The notes under the pieces: model-generated
The model's database searches: none
Told to the model about the DNA's origin: nothing
What the model saw: the letters and a program-made list of their open reading frames with translations, nothing else
DNA from: Streptacidiphilus pinicola
GTDB lineage: Bacteria; Actinomycetota; Actinomycetes; Streptomycetales; Streptomycetaceae
DNA: 64,000 nt
Direction: 5' to 3'
Assembly (NCBI RefSeq): GCF_003258295.1
Contig: NZ_QKYN01000072.1
Coordinates: 1 to 64,000 of the forward strand
Program-made: the position numbers and the translations under genes
Part shown: piece after piece, positions 8,726-21,300 of the stretch
How the letters are laid out: every line of letters begins with the position of its first letter
Numbering within the stretch: position 1 is the first letter of the stretch

Positions 8726-9751
8726 TCAGCCGGAGGCCTGGCGGTCGCCGACCCAGGGCGGCAGCAGGCCCTGCTCCGCGGCCTGTTGGCCGAGCTGGAA
8801 GCGGCTGGCGGCGTTGAGCCGGTTCATCAGGTCAGTGATCATGCGCCGCTCGGTGCGCAGTGAGACGCCGAGCCGGCGCGCGGCCGCCTCGTCGGTGAGG
8901 CCGAGCGAGAGCAGCCCGAGCAGCGTCTTCTCCTGCGCGGTGGCTTCCGTCCGCTCGCTCCTTGCCTCCGACGCGGCGCCGAAGGGGGTGGCCTGCTGCC
9001 AGACGCGCTCGAACAACTCGTGGAGCCCGGCGACGGCGCCGGGCTCCTTGATGAGGACGGCCCCCTTGGCGGAGTCCTCGGGGTCGATCGGCACCAGGGC
9101 CGAGGTGCGGTCCAGGATCTGCATGCGCATCGGCAGCGCGGGCACGGTGCGCACCTTGGCGCCCTGGTCGACCAGCCACTGGGCGTGGGCGCGGCTGTCG
9201 CTGTCGTTGCAGACGCTGTCGAGGTAGATGGTGCGGACGGAGACGCCGCGCTCCAGCACGGCCTCCGAGAGCGGCCGGCTGGCCTCCCGGTTGGCGGGCG
9301 GCTGCGGACCGCCCGGCGCGAAGGCGAGTGCCTCCACCCGGATCTCGGCGGCCAACTGCTGGAGCCGGAGTCTGGTCGCGTCCAGGCCGGTCAGCCGCTC
9401 GGAGGCGAGCGGGTCGGACTGCTCGGGCAGCGCCGCGCGATAGCTGGTCAACAGCTGCTGGACGGCGAACTCGGCCCCGGCGATCTCGCGCTGGGCACGC
9501 ATCACCTCGGCGTGACGGCTGGCGATCAGCGCGTTCAGCGCCACCTCGGGGCTGACCGGCCGGATGCCCTCGGCCAGCTCCCAGGAGCGCGCGACCAGGG
9601 AGAGATCGGCCAGGCGGTCCAGCACCGACCGGATCTCCGTCTCCGGACGGCACAGCTCCGCGACCAGCGCGTCCAGCCCCAGCTCGGGACGCTCCAGGAC
9701 CAGGCGGTAGACATGCTCCGCCTCGTCGTCCAAACCGAGCACCTTGAGCAT
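8726..9751 (-). CDS. LuxR-type HTH transcriptional regulator with TrmB-like N-terminus
   Basis: A 341-residue single-chain regulator. Residues 1-60 (LGLDDEAEHVYRLVLERPEL) resemble the TrmB winged-helix start. The middle has a PLD-like TrmB effector region with VRTIYLDSVCND and RTVPALPMRMQILDRT. The C-terminal 55 residues form a LuxR helix-turn-helix (LLGLLSLGLTDEAAARRLGV then RTERRMITDLMNRL). Such regulators are frequent next to actinomycete biosynthetic loci. It lies between the exporter operon and the allantoicase gene and is the best candidate to bind the TGGCAC elements at 8675, 11481 and 18236; this is inferred. Confidence 0.85.
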   Translation of the reverse strand: MLKVLGLDDEAEHVYRLVLERPELGLDALVAELCRPETEIRSVLDRLADLSLVARSWELAEGIRPVSPEVALNALIASRHAEVMRAQREIAGAEFAVQQLLTSYRAALPEQSDPLASERLTGLDATRLRLQQLAAEIRVEALAFAPGGPQPPANREASRPLSEAVLERGVSVRTIYLDSVCNDSDSRAHAQWLVDQGAKVRTVPALPMRMQILDRTSALVPIDPEDSAKGAVLIKEPGAVAGLHELFERVWQQATPFGAASEARSERTEATAQEKTLLGLLSLGLTDEAAARRLGVSLRTERRMITDLMNRLNAASRFQLGQQAAEQGLLPPWVGDRQASG

Positions 9752-9912
9752 TCCGTCCCCCCGTCATGATCCGCACACCTAGTATCCGTGGGGCGCGGCC
9801 ATGAGGGATCTGGAGCATGCCATCGAGTGCCGCCGGAATTGGGCGGCTCTCGTCTGTACGTTCGCATCACAATGCGGGCCGGGACGTCGGGCCGAAAGGT
9901 CGGGCGTGCGGG

Positions 9913-11157
9913 TCAGACGCCGGTGAGGGCACGCCAGGCGGCAGCGGCGCGCTCGTCCCCGGCGAGCGGGGCGCTCGCCAGCAGTCGGGCGACGGCGGCG
10001 GTCAGTGCCTTGTCGTCGCTGCCGAAGGGCCGGGCGGCGACCAGCTGGGCCACGGCGTCGGCCTCGGCGCCGGCGAAGCCGGTGAGCTGCTGCAGCAGGG
10101 CGGTCTCGGGCAGCCGGTCGGCCCAGGTGCGGAAGATCGCGGCGCGCCCCGCGGCGGTCGGAGACCCGTGGACGCGGAAACGGGCCAGGCCGCCGTCGGG
10201 GAAGATGTCCAGCCGCACCCGGCTGACCGGGCGGCGCACGGCCGTGCGGTCGAGGCGGAAGCGGTGCACGGTGTCCGGCTCCAGGCGCGTGCGCGGCAGC
10301 AGTTCGAACCAGGAATCGGGGTGCTCCGGGTCCGCCGCGGTGGCGTCGCAACCGGTGACCCGGGCCGAGCCCGCCGCGTTGCCGACGAAGCAGGTGGTGT
10401 CGATCTCGATGCGGTCGATCTCGGCCTGCGCGGCGAGCTGGACGACCGCCCAGTCGTTGCCGTCGTCGCGGCGGCGGCTGGTCTCCCAGCCCTCGCCCAT
10501 CACCCGGGCCGGGCCGGAACGCAGGATGTTGTCGGGCGAGGAGTAGAAGCGGTTGGAGCAGTCCAGCACCCGGCCGCCGTTCTCCAGCGCGGCGAGATCG
10601 CGGTCGGTGTCGAGCGCCCAGCGCGGGTCGGGCAGCGCCTCGCCGTGCACGCGCAGGCGGGCCACACCGCCGTCGGGGAAGATGTTCAGCCGCACATGGG
10701 TGAAGCGCAGCTCCGAGGCGACCTCGAAGGGGTTGGCGGTGTCGCCCTTGAGCGCGGAGCGGGGCACGATCTCGTGCCAGTCGGCCTCCGCGAGTTCGAC
10801 GGCGGTGGGCTGCGCGCCGAGCGGTTCGACGGCGGCGGCCTCGACCGAGCAGAAGGGCGGGTAGTTGCCGATGAAGAAGGCGGTGTCGACGATCACGCCG
10901 CGGATCACGCCCGCGGTGCCGAGCCGGACCACGGCCCAGTCGTAGCCGGTCTCACGGCGGCGGCGGGTCTCCCAGCCGTCCATGATCTGGCCCTTGGGAC
11001 CGAAGGTGTAGGGACGGAACTCGGCCGGGGCCGGGTTGATCAGGTTCTCGCGCTCGGCGAAGAGCTCGTCGTTCGCGCCGACGACGCTGCCGCCGGACTG
11101 GCGGGAGGCGAGGTCGGGGAGGACGGCGAACGGGGCGGCGGGCGGGGCGGTCTGCAT
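9913..11157 (-). CDS. alc: Allantoicase
   Basis: A 414-residue enzyme predicted to cleave allantoate to ureidoglycolate and urea. Two tandem allantoicase (discoidin-like) repeats are clear. Each has a MDGWETRRRR- or GEGWETSRRR-type motif, a DWAVV segment, an IxDTxxFxGN motif and a RxxxFPDGGxARxRVHG motif (near residues 60-170 and 215-340). The last 65 residues (from FRTWADRLPE) are extra compared with typical 330-375-residue allantoicases. They loosely resemble the start of OHCU decarboxylases (WADRL...ARPF). The gene is the last of a leftward series that includes an allantoate-amidohydrolase-type gene; no other purine-catabolism gene is near. Confidence 0.9.
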   Translation of the reverse strand: MQTAPPAAPFAVLPDLASRQSGGSVVGANDELFAERENLINPAPAEFRPYTFGPKGQIMDGWETRRRRETGYDWAVVRLGTAGVIRGVIVDTAFFIGNYPPFCSVEAAAVEPLGAQPTAVELAEADWHEIVPRSALKGDTANPFEVASELRFTHVRLNIFPDGGVARLRVHGEALPDPRWALDTDRDLAALENGGRVLDCSNRFYSSPDNILRSGPARVMGEGWETSRRRDDGNDWAVVQLAAQAEIDRIEIDTTCFVGNAAGSARVTGCDATAADPEHPDSWFELLPRTRLEPDTVHRFRLDRTAVRRPVSRVRLDIFPDGGLARFRVHGSPTAAGRAAIFRTWADRLPETALLQQLTGFAGAEADAVAQLVAARPFGSDDKALTAAVARLLASAPLAGDERAAAAWRALTGV

Positions 11158-11219
11158 CAGGGCCTCGTGTGGTTCGTGGTGCTGTCGACGGTCGGGTGCG
11201 GCACGCGGGTGTCGCTCGG

Positions 11220-11387
11220 TCAGCTCCAGCCCAGGTCGTCGGGCGTGCTGGCGGTGGCGGTGCTGGAGACCCCGGAGGCCTGCGCGTGCTCGGAGGTCCC
11301 CTGCGTGGCGGCCGCGGTGCCGGCGAGGCAGCAGAGGCTCAGCAGGACGGCGGCGAGAACGGTCTTGACGGACAACGGGATCTCCAT
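11220..11387 (-). CDS. Small secreted peptide ending DDLGWS
   Basis: A 55-residue peptide with a clear signal sequence: short N-region MEIPLSVK, hydrophobic core TVLAAVLLSLCCLAG, then AxA (TAAA) as a likely signal-peptidase site. The mature part of about 28 residues is Ser/Thr/Ala-rich and ends STPDDLGWS. The two core cysteines could instead suggest a lipobox (LCCLAG), but the order is not standard. There is no strong Shine-Dalgarno before the ATG at 11387; the same frame is open upstream to a GTG near 11486, but that would bury the signal sequence. It lies just downstream of the four-copy repeat (site B) and upstream of allantoicase. Function unknown; a signalling or precursor peptide is possible. 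Confidence 0.5.
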   Translation of the reverse strand: MEIPLSVKTVLAAVLLSLCCLAGTAAATQGTSEHAQASGVSSTATASTPDDLGWS

Positions 11388-11480
11388 GAGAGAAGCGGTT
11401 TCAGCTCGGAAGGCGTCGCCGGCCTGCGACGACGGGACCGATCGTGCCGGAGCGCCGAACCCCCGGACAGGGGCTCGGGC

Positions 11481-11570
11481 TGGCACAAACCGCTCTGGCA
11501 GTTGTGTGTCAGCCGGGCTGTTCTGTGTCAGCGGGGCAGTTCTGTGTCAGCGGGGCAGTTCTGTGTCAGC
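11481..11570. promoter_or_regulatory. Regulator-binding-like element with four 19-bp tandem repeats, site B
   Basis: TGGCAC at 11481 and TGGCAG at 11496 (15-bp period) are followed 11 bases later by TGTCAGC. This is the same composite as at 18236-18268. TGTGTCAGC then repeats at 11505, 11524, 11543 and 11562 with an exact 19-bp period, in units of about GGGCAGTTCTGTGTCAGC. The last copy covers the stop codon of the YczE-like gene. It is placed as the promoter region of the small secreted peptide and allantoicase on the minus strand. Confidence 0.7.
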
Positions 11571-12183
11571 TCGGCCGTTCCCGCAGGCGCAGCCACGGGA
11601 TGAACACCTGGGCCAGCGGTCCGATCGAGACGGCGTAGGCCACCGTGCCGATCCCGACGGGTCCGCCGAGCAGCCAGCCGATGCCGAGCGCGGACAGCTC
11701 GATCAGGGTGCGGGTGGCCCGCAGCGAGTGGCCCCGCTCGGCCAGACCGGTCATCAGCCCGTCGCGGGGGCCGGCCCCGAGTCCGGCGCCCAGGTAGCAG
11801 GCGGTGGCGACCGCGTTCAGCAGGATCGCCCCGGACAGCAGCAGCACCTGGGCCCACAGGCCGTGCGGCCGCGGGCAGTCGGCCAGCGTGGCGTCGGTGA
11901 CCGCGCCCACCACCACGGCGTCGAGCAGGGTGCCGATCCCGGGGCGTTGCCGCAGCACCGGCCACAGACAGAGCACCAGCAGGCTCACCACGATCGACAC
12001 GGTCCCGACGGTCAGGCCGGTGACCTGGGCCAGGCCCTGGTGCAGCACCGTCCACGGGTCGACGCCCAGGCCGGCGCGGAGCAGCAGGGCGGTGCTCACC
12101 CCGTACAGCACGAGGCCCACCATGAGGTGGACCATCCGCCGGGCGAAGGGGGCCGGGCGCAGCAGGGTGCTCACGGCGCTCAT
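11566..12183 (-). CDS. YczE/YyaS/YitT-family membrane protein
   Basis: A 205-residue integral membrane protein with about five to six helices. Family motifs are GLVLYGVSTALLLRAGLGVDPWTVLHQG near the start, GAGLGAGPRDGLMTGL in the middle and LGGPVGIGTVAYAVSIGPL near the end. Bacillus YczE is linked to lipopeptide (bacillomycin/surfactin) production, so its place in an NRPS operon is notable. The ATG at 12183 overlaps the stop of the M20 gene (ATGA). The natural substrate of the family is not known; transport or a membrane-assembly role is inferred. Confidence 0.82.
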   Translation of the reverse strand: MSAVSTLLRPAPFARRMVHLMVGLVLYGVSTALLLRAGLGVDPWTVLHQGLAQVTGLTVGTVSIVVSLLVLCLWPVLRQRPGIGTLLDAVVVGAVTDATLADCPRPHGLWAQVLLLSGAILLNAVATACYLGAGLGAGPRDGLMTGLAERGHSLRATRTLIELSALGIGWLLGGPVGIGTVAYAVSIGPLAQVFIPWLRLRERPS

Positions 12184-13340
12184 GCGGCCAACTGCTGCGG
12201 CACGCGTCCGGCGACGACGGCGAGGGCGCTGTCCAGCAGCGCCTGCGCGCCGAGGACCAGCAGGTGGTCGGGGGTGTCCTCGCGGGCGGAGTGGCTGAAG
12301 CCGCCGGTGCTGGGGACGAAGAGCATGGCGGTGGGCACGCGGGTGCTGAGCACGCTGGCGTCGTGGCCGGCGTAGCTGACCATCCGTTCGGTGCGGACGC
12401 TGCGGCGGCGGCAGACCGCGTCGACCAGGTCGACCAGGTCGGCGTCGAAGTGCGCGGCCGGCTTGGCGGAGGTCTCGGTCAGGGTCGCGGTGCAGCCCTC
12501 CTCCGAGGCGATCCGGGCCAGCACCTCGCGCAGTCTGCGGTCGACCCGGTCCAGGATCTCGTCCGATCCGGCGCGGATCTCGGCCTCCAGGCGGGCCGAG
12601 CCGGGGACCACGTTGGGCGCGCCGGGTCCGAAACTGACCGCCCCGACGTTGCCGATGACGGAGCCGTTGATCCGCTGGCAGATGCCCTGCAGCGCGGCGG
12701 CGGTGCGGCTGGCGACCCGGCCCGCGTCCGAGCGGGCGCTGAACGGGGTGGTGCCGGCGTGGTTCTCCTCGCCCTGCACCGTGACCTCGTACCGGCGTAC
12801 GCCCACGATGCCGGTGACGGCGGCGAGTTCGATGCCCTGGCTGTCCATCCGGGGGCCCTGCTCGATGTGCAGCTCCAGGTAGCCGGAGAGCTCCTCGACG
12901 TGCGGGTGCCGGCAGAGCGCGCTGGAGCCGACCAGCCCGCCGCCCGATCCGGCGGTGACGCCCTCCTCGTCCCAGAAGGCCACGACCTCGATCTGCTCGG
13001 CGGCCGGGTGCCCGGCCTCGTGCAGGGTGCGCAGCACCTCGATGGCGGCGATCACGCCGTAGGCGCCGTCCAGTCGGCCACCGCCGGGGACGGTGTCGGC
13101 GTGCGAGCCCATCAGCAGCCACGGGCCCGAACTGCCCGGGACACGGCCGAAGACGTTGCCGACCGGGTCGCGGTGGCTGTCCAGCCCGGCGCAGCGCAGG
13201 GTCTTGTCGAGCCAGTCGCGGGCGGCGAAGTCGGCGGCGGAGCCGGCCACCCGGTGGATGCCGCCGTCGGCGCCGGAGCCGATCTGGGCGAGATGGGTGA
13301 GGTCGGCGAGCAGCCGCTCGGCGCTGATGTTCAGTGACAT
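12180..13340 (-). CDS. M20 Zn-dependent amidohydrolase, allantoate amidohydrolase / N-carbamoyl-L-amino-acid hydrolase type
   Basis: A 386-residue member of the M20 hydantoinase/carbamoylase family. Metal and catalytic residues are visible: GSHADTVPGGGRLDGAYGV (His, Asp bridging), FWDEEG (catalytic Glu), LHIEQGP (His) and, late, STGGFSHSARED (His). YAGHDA near residue 312 is a substrate-binding signature. The dimerisation/lid domain is in the middle (GEENHAGTTPFSARSDA). Family members either remove ammonia and CO2 from allantoate to give ureidoglycine or cleave N-carbamoyl amino acids; sequence alone does not decide. It lies in the NRPS operon, 2 bases from the upstream orphan gene and overlapping the YczE-like gene. 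Confidence 0.88.
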   Translation of the reverse strand: MSLNISAERLLADLTHLAQIGSGADGGIHRVAGSAADFAARDWLDKTLRCAGLDSHRDPVGNVFGRVPGSSGPWLLMGSHADTVPGGGRLDGAYGVIAAIEVLRTLHEAGHPAAEQIEVVAFWDEEGVTAGSGGGLVGSSALCRHPHVEELSGYLELHIEQGPRMDSQGIELAAVTGIVGVRRYEVTVQGEENHAGTTPFSARSDAGRVASRTAAALQGICQRINGSVIGNVGAVSFGPGAPNVVPGSARLEAEIRAGSDEILDRVDRRLREVLARIASEEGCTATLTETSAKPAAHFDADLVDLVDAVCRRRSVRTERMVSYAGHDASVLSTRVPTAMLFVPSTGGFSHSAREDTPDHLLVLGAQALLDSALAVVAGRVPQQLAA

Positions 13341-13342
13341 TC

Positions 13343-13672
13343 CTACTGGATCCCTTCAGGGTGAGGACCGGGGTGGGGCGTCAGCCGTGGCATGACCGGC
13401 AGCGGCAGCTCGGCACACCAGGCCAGGCTCCAACCACCCAGCCCGGCAACGGAGTCGAAGGCGCGCTGGCACACGCGGCGGCCCAGCACGAGCGCCGGCT
13501 CGGGGTGCTCCGAGGAGAGGAACAGCACCCCGTAGGCGCCCGCCACCGAGCTGTGCAGCCGGACGTGCTCGAGGCCGTCCGAGGGCGCACTGCAGTCCAG
13601 GAACGCCTGGGCCAGCCCGTCGGGCGCGGCGACGGCCGCGCCCGACGGGGGGTCCAGGGCGATGGCGACCAT
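13343..13672 (-). CDS. Small conserved-looking protein of unknown function in the NRPS operon
   Basis: A 109-residue protein, MVAIALDPPSGAAV at the start. It has no signal peptide, membrane segment or recognised motif. It contains three cysteines (LDCSAP, RVCQRAF, AWCAEL) and a Pro/His-rich tail (PRLTPHPGPHPEGIQ). The ATG at 13672 starts two bases after the NRPS stop with GGTGAGG before it, and the stop lies two bases before the M20 start, so it is surely part of the operon. I do not recognise a family. Confidence 0.7.
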   Translation of the reverse strand: MVAIALDPPSGAAVAAPDGLAQAFLDCSAPSDGLEHVRLHSSVAGAYGVLFLSSEHPEPALVLGRRVCQRAFDSVAGLGGWSLAWCAELPLPVMPRLTPHPGPHPEGIQ

Positions 13673-13674
13673 CC

Positions 13675-17888
<4,214 letters not shown>

Positions 17889-17892
<4 letters not shown>

Positions 17893-18161
17893 GCGGCACT
17901 CCCCTGCTCGACACGGACGGCCTGCTCGGTCCCTGTTCCGGTCCCGGCCGACGCGACGTCGCCCCGGCCCTCGCGCAGCGACAGCGGACGCATGTCGGTC
18001 CAGGAACGGGAGATGACGCCCAGGCAGTGCTCCCGGGTGCCGGGCGCGCCCACCTGCCGCCAACCCGCCGGCGGACGCCGGCCCGCCGGCCAGACCGAGT
18101 ACTGCTCCGCCTCGTTGACCACCACCGCGTGCGTGGCGGGCCCAGTCTGTTCGTGCATCAT
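17889..18161 (-). CDS. MbtH-like protein
   Basis: A 90-residue adenylation-domain chaperone. The signature runs through EQYSVWPAG, PPAGWRQVG and SWTDMRPLSLR. Such proteins bind A domains of NRPSs and are often needed for solubility or activity. It is the first gene of the leftward operon and overlaps the NRPS start by four bases. After the MbtH core there is a 25-residue Gly/Thr/Ala tail. Start at the double ATG (18161/18158); the only purine-rich sequence before it is weak. Another MbtH-like segment is fused to the protein encoded at 18380-21772. Confidence 0.9.
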
Positions 18162-18199
18162 CGTCCATTTCTCAGTCCGACATTCGACGCCGGAATTCT

Positions 18200-18310
18200 T
18201 GGCACTCCCGAGGGGTGCTGTCAGCAAGGGGACGGTGGCACGAACCGTTCTGGCAGAACTGTGTCAGCGATTCCTGGCACGCAGATGCCAACGGCGGATT
18301 GTGCCAGCCC
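18200..18310. promoter_or_regulatory. Divergent promoter region with regulator-binding-like elements, site A
   Basis: This 218-base gap separates the two divergent NRPS operons. TGGCAC at 18236, TGGCAG at 18251 and TGTCAGC at 18262 match the composite at 11481-11513 in sequence and spacing (15 and 11 bases). Further half-sites are TTGGCAC at 18199, TGTCAGC at 18219, the inverted pair TGGCAC-N5-TGCCA at 18275-18290, and GTGCCA at 18301. The density of sites suggests co-operative control of both operons. Confidence 0.7.
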
Positions 18311-18379
18311 ACAGGCCTGTTCAGTACCGGCCGGGCGTGGAAAACATGGCCGGGGCAATTGACGACAGGGGATGTTGCG

Positions 18380-21300
18380 ATGGATGACGGGCGCCAGGTC
18401 AGCGGCTGGCACGAGATCTACCAGGAGCTCTACCGGGACGCGGCGGAGGCGGAATTCGGCGAGAACTTCGCCGGCTGGGACAGCAGCTACGACGGACTGC
18501 CGATCCCGCTCGAGGAGATGCGCCAGTGGCGCGACGCCACCGTGGCGGCCGTCCGCGCGCTGCGCCCCCGGCGGATGCTGGAGATCGGGGTCGGCTCGGG
18601 TCTGCTCATGTCCCGGCTCGCCTCCGACTGCGAGGAGTACTGGGGCACCGACGTGTCGGAGGCGGTCGTCCAGGCGCTGCGCGGTCAGCTGGCCGCCGGC
18701 CCGCTGGAGCTCGCCGGGCGGGTGCGCCTGGAGGCGGCCCCGGCCGACCGGCTGCACCACCTGCCCGCAGGCCACTTCGACACCGTCGTGATCAACTCGG
18801 TGATCCAGTACTTCCCCGGCGTCGACTACCTGACCGACGTGCTGACCCAGGCGGTGCTGCTGCTCGCCCCGGGCGGCTCGGTCTTCGTCGGCGACGTGCG
18901 CGATCTCGGGCTGCTGCCCCGCCTGCACCGCGCGATCGCCGCCGGACGCGGCCTGCCCGATACCGAACTCCCGGCCGCAGCCGCGCTGCTGGCCGAGCGG
19001 GAGCCGGAACTGGCCCTCGCCCCCGAGTACTTCACCGCGCTGCCCGAGCTGCTCCCCGAGATCGCCTGCGTCGACGTCCGGCTCAAGTCCGGTCCCTTCC
19101 ACAACGAGCTGACCCGGCACCGCTACGACGTCGTGCTGCGCACCGCCGAGCCGACCCTGGACGCGGGCGCGGCCCGCGTCGTCGACTGGTCCGGCGGCCC
19201 GGTGGACTGGGAGCAGGCGAGCGACGGCACGCCGCTGCGGCTGCGGGCCGTGCCCAACCGCAGGCTGCACACCGAGGCGGGCACGGACGGCGGGATCGAG
19301 CCGGACGAGCTGTGCGCCCGTGCCGAACAGGCCGGATACCAGGCGGCGTTCACGCTCACCGGCGCCGACCACGACTGCTTCGACCTGGTGCTGTGGCGGG
19401 ACCCCGAGGCGGTGGTGGGCGGCCTCTACCTGCCCACCGAGCCGCCCTCCTTCGAGGACCCCTCCCGCTATGCCAACGTCCCGGCCGCGCTGGACCGGGC
19501 CCACGCCACCGCTCCGGCCGCCGCTGCCGCCGCTCCGGCGTCCGACGCCGGGAGCGTGGCCGAGTCCGGGCCCGTCCTGCCCCGCAGCCCGTACGACGAG
19601 GTGGTCCGCGAGCTCTTCGCCGAGGTACTCGCCCTGCCCCGGCCGTCGGTCCCGCTGGACCGGAGCTTCTTCGAGCTCGGCGGCCACTCGCTGGCCTCGG
19701 CCAGGCTGGTCGGCCGGATCCGAGCCGTGCTGGACGTCTCGCTCGGCATGCGCAGCGTGTACGACGCGCCGACCGTCCGTCAGCTCGCCGACCTGGTCCA
19801 GGCCCGGGCCCGGGCTGCCGCCGCGCCCACGGGGAGCCGGGACGAGCGGGAGCTGCCGCCCTTCACACCGCTCCCGACCCCGGCCACCGACGCCACCGGT
19901 CCCGTCCCGCTCAGGGTGGACGCCCGGACCCATCGCGCGCTGGCCGGGCTGGCCCGGGACCACGGCGTCACCGTGCGCATGGCCCTGCACGCGGCCCTGG
20001 TGGCGCTGCTGGCCCGGACGACCGGGCACCGGTCGGTCCCGGTGGGTCTCGCGGTCCCCGCCGGCCCGCCGGTGCTGCTGACCGTCGAGGCCGAGCGCGA
20101 CTTCACTGACCTGCTCGCCCGCGTCCGCACGGCCCATCTGGACGCCTACGCCCGACCCCTCGCGGCCACCGCCCCCGTCGTCGTCCGCCTCGGCTTCGAC
20201 GTCGATCTCGACGTCGACGCGGACGCCCGGGAGGCCCGGGAGGCCCGGACCGACGAGGCCGGCCTCGGCGTCGAGCTGACCGAGGAGTGGACCGAGGGCG
20301 GCGCCCCGGCCGGTGTCAACGGCCAGGTGTACGGGGCCGATCCGGCCTTCGCCGCCCGGCTGGTCCGGCTGCTGGCAGCCGCGGCGGCCGAGCCGCAGCG
20401 CCCCCTCGACACCCTCGGGCTCCGCCTGCCCGACGAGCCGGTGGCGCTGGTCGGCGCGACCCGCACCGTGCCGCGGACACCGGTGGCGGCGCTGCTGGGC
20501 ATGCAGGCGCTGCTGACCCCGCACGAGCCCGCCCTCACCGTCGGCTCGACGGTGCTGACCCACCTCGAACTCGACACCCGATCCGCTGCGTTGGCGCAAC
20601 GCCTGCGCGCGGCCGGGGCTGCGCCGGGGCAGGTGGTGGCGGTGCGGCTGCCCGTCTCGGCCGACCTGGTGGTCGCCTACGCCGCCGTCGCCCGGAGCGG
20701 CGCCGTCTGCTGCCCGCCGAACGGCGCGAGCGTGGCCGGTCCGCGGCCCGTCGCGGTGGTGACCGACGCACCCGAGGCGCCGTGGCCGGACGTCCCGGTG
20801 CTAGGGCCTGCCCCGGGCGTCGACGCGCCCGGGACGGAGCCGACCGCAGGGCAGGCGGCGACCGGTACCCCCGGCACCCGGTCCCCGCGGGCCACCGACC
20901 CGCTGCTGGTCACCGCCGTCGACGCCGACCCGGTCACCCTGGACGCCGAGAGCCTGCGCGTGCTGACCGCCTGGCGGTCGGCGACGGTGCCCGGGACCGC
21001 CGGTGGCGCCCGTGCGCTGCTGCCGGAGGGCACCGTCGACCACGGCTTCCTCGACGTGATCGACGCACTCGCCTCGGGCGCGGCCCTCCACCTGCGCCCG
21101 CAGCCCGAACCCGAGGCCGGTGACACGGCCGCCGACACGGCGCGCTGGCTGGCGGCCACCGGGGCCGTCGAACTCGCCGCCCCCGCGGCCGTGGTGAACC
21201 ACGTCCTCGGCAGCGGAGTGGACCTGCCGGCGCTCGCCCTCGTCACCGCCCACGGCGCGGGTGCCTCCGCCCCGGGCCGCACGCTGCTGGAGCACCGCTG

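Noticed and set aside
11220-11387. Graspetide precursor for the ATP-grasp enzymes
   Set aside because: It has a Sec-type signal peptide, which would export it before cytosolic modification, and no repeated Thr/Asp/Glu core. It is also not in the ATP-grasp operon.
11505-11570. CRISPR-like array
   Set aside because: The 19-bp units are directly joined with no spacers, and no cas gene is present. It fits a regulator-binding array.
18162-18379. Zur box for the NRPS operons
   Set aside because: The divergent promoter has no TGAAAAT-type arms. Only the TGGCAC/TGTCAGC elements were found, so zinc control of the NRPS is not supported.
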